From the NCBI RefSeq assembly GCF_012489685.1, contig NC_080042.1, positions 28,587,158-28,651,157 of the forward strand: 64,000 nucleotides of DNA. Direction: 5' to 3'. The notes beneath the pieces are model-generated. The model saw nothing but the letters and a program-made list of their open reading frames with translations. It had not been told where the DNA came from and did no database searches. This stretch comes from Lotus japonicus (lineage: Eukaryota > Streptophyta > Magnoliopsida > Fabales > Fabaceae). The translations under genes were made by a program, and so were the position numbers. This document shows, in pieces, positions 57,414-64,000 of this stretch (the stretch's first letter is position 1; each line of letters begins with the position of its first letter).

Positions 57414-57767
57414 ATGATGTCTTCCGGCGGGGCCCTTTCCTCCGTAGAGGAGATCAAAGCTCATTGCTTGGCCACCTTTGCCACTCTTCCTTCCCCCATC
57501 TCGGATGCTCCCGATCAGCGAGTTCTTGACCAACCATCAGAGCTCTCTACCAGCGAATCCCTTTCGGACCTTGCCCATAGGGTTGGGGGGCTTTGCAGTT
57601 CCCCATTATTAGAGGGCCTCCTTCGTACCACCGGCTGCCAAAAGCATGATCGCCCCTGGCAACACCGTGTTTTTAACAACCCGAAATATTCCCACTTCTT
57701 CTTCGTATATGAATACTTGTTTCTTGATCTTGGTGTAAAACTTCCCTTTTCTCCCTTTCTCACCTAA
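57414..57767 (+). pseudogene. antisense accessory ORF of the Tat fragment, N-terminal part (Transposase_28-like)
   Basis: Transcribed opposite to its host element. The first ATG pair is at 57414, after a CT-rich leader and a TTTAAATTC promoter-like run near 57229. The 117 codons include Glu-Glu-Ile-Lys-Ala-His and, near the end, Tyr-Ser-His-Phe-Phe-Phe-Val-Tyr-Glu-Tyr-Leu followed by Leu-Gly-Val-Lys-Leu-Pro-Phe-Ser. The last part matches the start of what plant databases call a putative gypsy-type transposon domain (Transposase_28, recognised from memory). The frame meets a stop at 57765-57767, one base before element F's LTR. It probably corresponds to the first exon missing from the antisense gene at 28505-30163. 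Confidence 0.65.
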
Positions 57768-57768
57768 G

Positions 57769-58974
57769 TGAAGGTATGAAAAACGGTAGAAAGGGGGGTT
57801 TGAATAACGTTTTCAGTATAAAACTTCCACCTTAAAGATTTAGACAAATCTTTCGAGAACTTAAGTGCTAAAGAAAAGAGATAGAAAAGCACACAAGGAT
57901 TTTATCCTGGTTCACTTGATAAATCACTCAAGCTACTCCAGTCCACCCGTTAAGGTGATTTCTTCCTTCTTAGAATGAAGGCAATCCACTAATCAGGTAA
58001 GAGTTACAACTGCACTTGAAACCTACAAGTGACTAACAATTACACTGACTTAGCTCACACTAAGATTCACTCTCTTAGTCTTCTCTAGGATCCGATCAAC
58101 CTTGATCTCCTAAAGGAACTAAACAAACTGTTTATCAAAGAATTGTTTACAAGAGATTTGCTTCTAAAAAGCTAATAGTAAACTCAATGAATTTCAGATG
58201 AAAGAAAACTTAGAAGATTTTAAATATGTCTTGCGCGTATGTATTGCTTCTAGCCGTTTCTTTCAGTCTTCAGCCTCTTTATATACTCCAAGGATTAGGG
58301 TTGAGCGATGCATGGGAAATGCTACCGTTGGAGGGCAGTTCTGGAAAATCCAGCTTCTGCTGTGGCTGAGAATGTTAGGTAGGTCGTCAGGAAGGTACAG
58401 TAGCTTTTGTACTTGGATAGCGACGCGACCTTTAAACCTAGGAGACTTCTGATCAGGGGAATGCTTCATATTGGAACTTGTGAAGCCGGTTGATCAGAGT
58501 CAGAGGGAAAGCACAGATCCTCTGACCATTGTATCTTCTGATTCTGAACTCAGAGGGAAGAACATGGCCTTCAGAGTTTCTTGCTTCTAGACTTCAGAGT
58601 TTCCACTATTCAGCTTCTGGATCTTCAGAGTCTTCTACACCATCAGAACATCTGAGCCTTCAGTGTTTCTTGGTTATCAGACTTTCTGGATCTTCAGAAC
58701 TTCTAGTGACTGAGTCCACATCAGAGTTTGTATAACTTCAGAACTTCTGAAGCTTTTCCACTGTTCATACTGAACATGGTGAATGCGAAAGCGTTGCTTG
58801 GGTCACTCTTTATACACAGTGCTTCTGATTTGTGTGAGATTGAGTTGAGGTCAGAGCCTGTAAATAGCACACTCAGAAAAACACGTTAGAGTACCACAAT
58901 TGTTCATATCAAAAGGTTAACTTGTAATCATCAAAACATAGAGTTGTACTACTAGATCAAAACTTGATCTTACA
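57769..58974 (-). repeat. 3' LTR of element F
   Basis: 1206 bp, TG...CA ends, nearly identical to element A's 5' LTR (1207 bp). TATA box on the minus strand near 58277-58286. Bounded on the right by the polypurine tract. Confidence 0.92.
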
Positions 58975-58989
58975 ATCTCCCCCTTTTTG
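58975..58989 (-). promoter_or_regulatory. polypurine tract of element F
   Basis: On the minus strand CAAAAAGGGGGAGAT directly abuts the LTR. This primes plus-strand DNA synthesis, and the A5G5AGA form is the one usual in Sireviruses (recognition from memory). Confidence 0.85.
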
Positions 58990-59710
58990 ATGATGACAAA
59001 ACTAAGATTTTTGATGAACAATTCTTAAACATTAAACTGAATTCACTCAGAGTTTAGAGATATAGAATAATACTTATCCTGATGTGAATAGTTTATCTTG
59101 CTCATTCTGAATTCAAGTCACTGCTTGATTCTGAGCTTAGCTCCCCCTGAATCTAATACTTGATGAAAACGTTAGTAAAGTCTAGATTCTGAGCTAAATA
59201 ATATAAGAGTTCAGAGTGAAAAACTTATGACATAGATGAAAATCGAGTAATCAGAGCGCATAAGTAATCAGAGTCATGGACAAGGTATCAGAGTCTTGGG
59301 TATCAGAGTCAACTTATAATCACTTCAGAAGAAGTGAAATGTATTCCTTGTATTTGCCCAGTGACACATCTATGGTCATGAAGGTGGAACTCTTAAAATC
59401 TCCAAAAGAAAAATAAATCACACTAACACATCTTACACATCAAAAACTGGGTTTACTCCCCCTTTTTGTCATAAGCAAAAAGCTTGGGGTGTGAAAAACT
59501 TAGCTTGAAGTACAAGGTACTCCCCCTTAGAGAAGGTCTAAGTTTAAAGGAAATGAAAACGATGCAAGAATCAGAGTTAGGCGAAATAAAGAGAAGAGTT
59601 AATGCAAGAGAAGAACGTTTACCACCGGTCAAGGGAGTAAAGAGAAGGGTCAGTTACCAAGAACTTAACCTCGAGAAACCGTAGGAGCATTAACTTTCAG
59701 AGAGAAAGTG
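58990..59710 (-). other. 3' non-coding region with extra polypurine-like tracts
   Basis: No gene. Three further G5-containing tracts occur on the minus strand at 59141-59148, 59455-59468 and 59519-59526. The second has the same AAAAAGGGGGAG core as the true tract. Several ATCAGAGTC repeats lie around 59270-59310. Confidence 0.6.
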
Positions 59711-59715
59711 AAGCC

Positions 59716-59723
59716 TATATAAA
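59716..59723 (+). promoter_or_regulatory. TATA box of the antisense ORF in element F
   Basis: TATATAAA on the plus strand, 53 bases upstream of the ATG at 59776 and directed away from the 3' LTR. The spacing suits a short leader. It lies in non-LTR sequence, so it would be a separate internal promoter. Confidence 0.6.
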
Positions 59724-59775
59724 GCGTTGGAGAGAAAGGTAAGCTTCACACCTCGAACAATTTTCAGTAAAAAAA

Positions 59776-60168
59776 ATGGCATCATACATCGTAGCACTAG
59801 AAGAGCTGAGGAAGAAGGCCTTTGAAGAGGACTTGTTCCTTAACATCAGGCATCCAGAGGGTGCAACTACCATCGCGGAGCTGACACGGACACTGCTGGA
59901 AGAGGACCTGCGTCCAGAGTTGGAGAGAGACCTGAAGGAATTTCTTGCCTTCGTGGAGGAGGTGCAAGAACTCAGCCGGCTTGAACTCAAGCTGCTGGAA
60001 GAAAAAGAAATCTTGGAAGAGAAGTTCAAGACTTCAGAAGAGATTCTGGAGAGGGATGAGCTAAAGGACAGGCTCAGCAACATCCAGCATGTACTGGAGC
60101 GTCTGGAGAAGGATAGGTCAGAGCAGCGCCAGGAGTGCAGAAGAATGAGGAGGGATCCTTCATTCTAG
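59776..60168 (+). CDS. antisense coiled-coil ORF of element F (130 aa)
   Basis: This complete ORF lies opposite to element F's genes, with ATG at 59776 in an A-rich context after a TATA box and a short leader. The product is small and highly charged (Glu, Arg, Lys, Leu), with heptad-like Leu spacing from about residue 55 to 125 that predicts a coiled coil, and a basic Arg-Arg-Met-Arg-Arg end. No signal peptide, membrane segment or zinc motif. A partial copy with 106 open codons and 89 percent identity lies in the same position in element A (14893-14572). Its stop is 204 bases from the stop of the third ORF, so the transcripts converge and may overlap. I do not recognise the family. The two copies show mostly replacement changes, so selection on the protein is not demonstrated. 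Confidence 0.65.
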   Translation: MASYIVALEELRKKAFEEDLFLNIRHPEGATTIAELTRTLLEEDLRPELERDLKEFLAFVEEVQELSRLELKLLEEKEILEEKFKTSEEILERDELKDRLSNIQHVLERLEKDRSEQRQECRRMRRDPSF

Positions 60169-60372
60169 ATTTTATGATGTAAAGAAATATGATGTAGACA
60201 TAGAAATATGATGAATAAAATAAAAAAAAAATTTGCAAACATATGAGACACAATTATATATAGATATGCAAATAGAATCACAAACGAATAAAGAGAATAA
60301 ATAAATAAAAGGAAACAGAGTTTAATTAAAACAACGTTAAAGAAAAAGAAAAAAACGAAGAGATCCTAAAAA

Positions 60373-63231
60373 CTAAGGTTTGTCAGATCGTCGCAGAAGT
60401 TCCATCATCATGTGCTTCATCTCAATCAGCATGGATTCATGAATGTCAAGACGTTGTTCCATGATGTCGAGTCTGGATGAGCTTGACTGAGTAGAACTGG
60501 AAGGAACATTCTGAGCAGCTTGAGGATCTGGAATGGAAGCAGAAGCATCAGGAGTAAACACAACTGGTGCAAGTGCTTGGCATCTAAGAGCTTCAGCCTC
60601 AGCTTCAAGTCGCTCTGCCTCAAGTCTGGCTTGTTCAGCTTGAGCTGCTGCGAGACGTGCAGCTTCTTCTGCTTGAGCCTTCTTTCTCTTGGCTTCTTCA
60701 ATAGCTTCAAGAAGCTTATTTCTCTGTTCTTGTTCATGAAGAGCCACCCTTCGAGCAAACCTCTGCTTTGCAGCCTCAATGCTCTGACTTCCCTCTGCAT
60801 GCAGGAGCTGCATCATAATTGGAACTTGAGCCACTAGCCAAGTGCCCAGATTGTTCCACTCATCAGCCACACAGTCAGCATTCTCACTGAGGTCAGTCTG
60901 ACCGTGCACATTGCGGAGCCTCAAAGAGGCTTCATGATAGAAAATATTGATGCACTCAGAGAGAGATGTGGGTTGGAGGTGAGTATAAGGAATTATGGAG
61001 AAGTTGGGTTCAGGAGAGGCTGGGTGATTGCTGCTATGGGCTTCAGAGGTACCTTGTGGAGAACCAATGTTAATCATTTGAGCATTTGGTTCAGAGGTTC
61101 CAAGGTGAGGGTCTGAAGTTTCAACCAGAGGAAGGGGTGATCTAACCGAGGATTGGTTAGACACTGAATGTTCGGGTTCAGGTTCTGGTTGAATAGGCTC
61201 TTGTTGGTCAGGGGCAGGGTGAGCTTGTTGAGCCAAAGGGTCTGCCTCTTGTAAAGGATTAGCCAAGATAGGTTCATCTGGGTCTACTAGACGTTCAGGT
61301 CTAGGGCCAGGATATCTCCTAGGGCTTGGACAAGTGAGGTAGTATTCCTCTAAGGTAGACACCTTTTCTTTTCTAACCTCCATGAATTTTCTAATAGATT
61401 CAGAGTTATTGGAGGGAGAAGAATCAGCAACATTGGTGGGGAAGGATACAGGTGTATAGGCTGTTGAAGAGTCTGTATCCGTGGTTCTGGCAGCAGGACG
61501 TGCTGATGCTCTGGGAACAGAGTGATCAGACGTTCTGGGTTGTGGTTCTGTTTGGTTGGGCTCTGGTTGTTCATGGATGATGGGTTCAGAAGATAATGGG
61601 TCGTACGGAATGGTAATGAGAGAGGTTGGATCTTCTGACCTAGAGGGTTGGTTCTGAAGCAAATTCCAGAGAGGTGCTTCAGTAGGAGAAGGTTGAAAGA
61701 AGGAAGATCTTGGGGAATGTGGTGGAGAGGTGGTTTGTGCAGTTGGTTGGGATTCAGGAATAGGAGTGAGGGGATTTGAGGAGTGTTGGAGCAAGGCAGA
61801 AATAGGGAGTGCATCAAATAAATTCAAATCATCATCAGAAGCAAGTGCAGGCTTACTTGAATGTGCTGATGATCGAGTCACTCTGGCAGGAGGTTCAGTC
61901 CTTCTGACCACCTCAGCAGCTGGTTCCACCCGAGTAGGCTTCACCACGATTCTGACCGTCTTCTTCTTCTTCTTGGGAGGACCATCCTCATGATCACTAT
62001 CATCACCTTCATCAGGCTTTCTCTTCGTCTTCTTGACCAGAGGGACATCGGATTCCTCAGAAGATTCGTCCAGTAGCATCTTCCTCTAAGCTTTCTTCTT
62101 GGGAGGAGAAGGAAACTCTGGAGCTGGCGGTAGTCTGCTGACGAAATCATCAAGATCAATTTCGAATCCTTGAGCCCTGAGGTCTTCAACATAGCATCTG
62201 ATGGCGTCAGGATTGTCCGCCTGTGTCCACAGAGGGTAGTCATTCAGAGGCATCCTTCTTCCTCTGATCTCAGAAGATGTGTCTTCATGAGCAGGAGCAA
62301 TCCTCTTCTGGACCAAACCCATCTTCTTCAGGGAGTTTGCAGTGAAGACATCACTGACAATTGTGCTCAGATCCTCTACACATCCAGCATTGACCAAATC
62401 TTGCACCAGGTTGCTTTCAATGAGAAAGTCTGAGAGCAGCCTCCCAAAAGGGATATATTTGATTGCAGACTTGATGGAGGCAGTGGTGCGAGACTTCCGG
62501 ATTCATTCCTTCAAGTAGGAGAACAGGAAGTAGGGAAGGCAGATCTTCTTCTGGTCTTGGATGAAGAACAACATCACCTTTTGGTTGAAGTTGATGTAGT
62601 CTGGAGAACTGCCCTTCGGTCTCTGGTTTATGCAGTGGAGCAGGATCTTGTGCCAGATCCTGAGTTTGGGGTGAAGGTCCATCACCTTGTAACTCGTCTT
62701 GCCCGGTTTGAAGGTGGTGTACAGGGCCTGGTTGATTGTATCCTTGGTGCTGGGTTTCAGCTTCGATTCCGTGAGTTGGAACCGATACCCATAAGCAGTA
62801 TCTGCACCCAGCAAGTTCACGAAGGACTTCTCCGTGATGATGATCTTTCTGCCAAGAATATGAGATACCACCTGAGTATCATCGCAGTCGGCGTGCTTCC
62901 AGAATTCCTTGACCAATCTATCATACACCGGTCCTCGAAGTCTGTTGAAGTAATTTCCCCAACCTTGAGCTTGGACTTCAGGACGAAGATCATACCCATT
63001 TGTAGCCAGGTTGTCGAGGTTGAATCTCCATTCTGCCAGGACTTGGAGTTCCTCAGGAGGATATACACAGTGAACGGCACAGCCCCGTTCTGCAACTGGA
63101 ACACTCTGTTCTTGAGCTTGAACTTGTTCTTGTGTCGGATTCTCAGGGCCCCTTTGACCCGTTGCCAGACCAACTACGATGTGAGGGAACTGAGGTGCAT
63201 CTGCAGTAGATCTTCTGGTTTGTCTCACCAT
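60373..63231 (-). pseudogene. third ORF of element F (952 codons, two nonsense codons)
   Basis: This is the most complete copy. One frame runs from the ATG at 63231, after a CT-rich leader, to the stop at 60373, broken only by TGA at 62503-62505 (Cys in A) and TAG at 62086-62088 (Gln in A). Order: conserved globular region about 1-330 (Transposase_32-like, with Glu-Trp-Arg-Phe-Asn-Leu, Phe-Trp-Lys-His-Ala-Asp-Cys-Asp and Phe-Leu-Phe-Ser-Tyr-Leu motifs), Asp/Ser-rich and poly-Lys segment about 380-415, proline/serine linker to about 740, long Ala/Glu/Lys coiled coil about 790-880, and a C-terminal amphipathic Met/Leu/Glu helix. No signal peptide or membrane span. The role is unknown; DNA or RNA binding and multimerisation are guesses from composition. 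Confidence 0.78.
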
Positions 63232-63391
63232 TTTTGAAGTGGTTGAAGGTTTGAGGTAGAAGATGAAGGTTGAAAGATGAAGAGAGATCGAGAGAGAAAT
63301 CGAGAGTAAGCGGTTTTGAAAAGCAGAGAGAGTGCGAGAGTAAAAACCGGAAGTGAAAGAGAACGTGTGTGTATAGTGGGTTTTATCAAAT

Positions 63392-63431
63392 AACCGTTGT
63401 TGATTCAAAAAGCACTTTAAGATCAACGGTT
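63392..63431 (-). repeat. conserved inverted repeat in the pol-third ORF spacer of element F
   Basis: AACCGTTGTTGAT and GATCAACGGTT arms separated by a short A/T-rich loop; the counterpart of 11611-11650. The whole spacer (63232-63677) is otherwise a CT-rich leader and non-coding sequence. Confidence 0.68.
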
Positions 63432-63677
63432 GAAAATTAAAGATAGATAGTAACAGTAAAATACACAAATCACACACAGGAGAGAAGCACATCTACACGC
63501 AATCATAACAGACTGTCACACGGGCACAAGGAACTATGCATCAGAAATACTGACACACGTGTTGTTGTCTCAGCTTCAGAGTCAGTACCAGTGGGTACAC
63601 ACACTCTGATTGAGTTACCTTCTGGACTAGACATCTTCTGATCAAGAAGTATCATAGTCAGAGGTTCTGATCCATCT

Positions 63678-64000
63678 TCACTCTGGACAAAAGTCCATGT
63701 TCAGATTTTTCAGAATAAAATTAAATCTATCCTCTGCTAAGGGCTTTGTAAAGATATCTGCCCATTGATGGTCAGTATCAACAAACTTCAGAAGAAGTAC
63801 GCCCTTCTGTACATAATCTCTAATAAAGTGATACTTTACCTCAATGTGCTTTGCCCTTGAATGCAAGATAGGATTCTTACTCAATGAGATTGCAACAGTG
63901 TTATCACAATAGATTGGGATATTGCTCTCAAGGATCTGATAATCCTCCAGCTGATGTTTCATCCAAAGCATCTGAGTGCTGCATATTGCTGCTGAGATAT
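63678..64000 (-). CDS. pol: pol of element F, RNase H end (partial)
   Basis: The last about 107 codons of Pol, nearly identical to element A's, from before Leu-Trp-Met-Lys-His-Gln-Leu to a stop at 63678. Includes the RNase H Tyr-Cys-Asp-Asn-Thr motif and the conserved Trp-Ala-Asp-Ile-Phe-Thr-Lys-Pro-Leu end. The rest lies beyond the right edge, so integrity is unknown. Confidence 0.88.
   Translation of the reverse strand, partial: ISAAICSTQMLWMKHQLEDYQILESNIPIYCDNTVAISLSKNPILHSRAKHIEVKYHFIRDYVQKGVLLLKFVDTDHQWADIFTKPLAEDRFNFILKNLNMDFCPE

Larger units (their letters stand above)
56357..57768 (-). mobile_element. 3' end of a minus-strand Tat element
   Basis: A 320-bp LTR (56357-56676) related to the Tat LTR at 21695 is followed on its inner side by non-coding sequence and a plus-strand (antisense) ORF at 57414. 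That is the arrangement of the Tat element at 21695-30340 seen from its other end. The element is cut at 57768/57769 by the LTR of element F; its gag-pol is not in the window. Confidence 0.7.
57769..64000 (-). mobile_element. element F: Sirevirus-like copia copy, 5' part outside window
   Basis: Same family as element A. Reading leftward from the window edge: end of pol (64000-63678), spacer with hairpin, third ORF (63231-60373), an antisense ORF (59776-60168), a region with repeated G-rich tracts, polypurine tract (58989-58975) and 3' LTR (58974-57769). It is the only copy here that keeps its 3' end. It inserted into a Tat element's antisense gene; CTAAG (57764-57768) is the candidate target duplication. 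Confidence 0.9.

Overview
The window looks like a repeat-rich intergenic block of a flowering-plant nuclear genome, probably a dicot and possibly a legume (inference from the element types; nothing here is diagnostic of species). At least three quarters of it is LTR-retrotransposon sequence, nested and rearranged. I see no rRNA, tRNA, CRISPR array or bacterial operon. One small host gene stands out, and nobody would find it from long ORFs: a two-exon, minus-strand gene for a secreted cysteine-rich, defensin-like peptide at 53161-53699.

Layout. 1-3210: remnants of a SIRE-type Ty1/copia gag and LTR (minus), then a plus-strand remnant of a retrotransposon accessory ORF. 3211-5183: LTR-like debris carrying a 745-bp mini-element with a perfect 5-bp target duplication. 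5184-14893: element A, a plus-strand Sirevirus-like copia element with an intact 5' LTR, primer-binding site, open gag, open pol and a damaged third ORF after pol. At about 14893 it is fused tail to tail with element D (14895-21694, minus, same family, degenerate). D's gag is cut by a plus-strand Tat-lineage Ty3/gypsy element (21695-30340) that lacks its 3' end. Element C (30340-47579, minus, copia) follows. Two solo LTRs of about 4 kb (33632-37606 and 38830-42958) are nested inside its pol, each with a 5-bp target duplication. 47580-48385 is a fragment of the same long-LTR family. 48386-55801 is AT-rich sequence with a 1.37-kb solo LTR (49847-51216), a Helitron-type 3' terminus (51885-51915), the defensin-like gene and older LTR debris. 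55802-57768 holds a Sirevirus-like LTR fragment and the 3' end of a minus-strand Tat element. Element F (57769 to the window edge, minus) is a second long copy of the element A family.

How the parts work together. The copia family (A, C, D, F) is organised as LTR - PBS (initiator Met tRNA type) - gag - pol in the +1 frame (protease, integrase, RT, RNase H) - conserved hairpin - about 950-codon third ORF - polypurine tract - LTR. The third ORF has an N-terminal region resembling the plant Transposase_32 type, a lysine-rich stretch, and a C-terminal coiled coil. In A and F a short coiled-coil ORF lies on the opposite strand between the third ORF and the 3' LTR. In F it is complete (59776-60168) and has a TATA box 53 bp before its ATG. 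The unrelated Tat elements here also carry an antisense ORF in the same position (28505-30163 and 57414-57767). This shared layout, an antisense accessory gene converging on the 3' end of the genomic transcript in two LTR-retrotransposon lineages, is the best candidate for an under-described system in the window.

Limits: domain names are assigned by motif recognition. No database search, alignment or expression evidence was available, and several junction coordinates are approximate.
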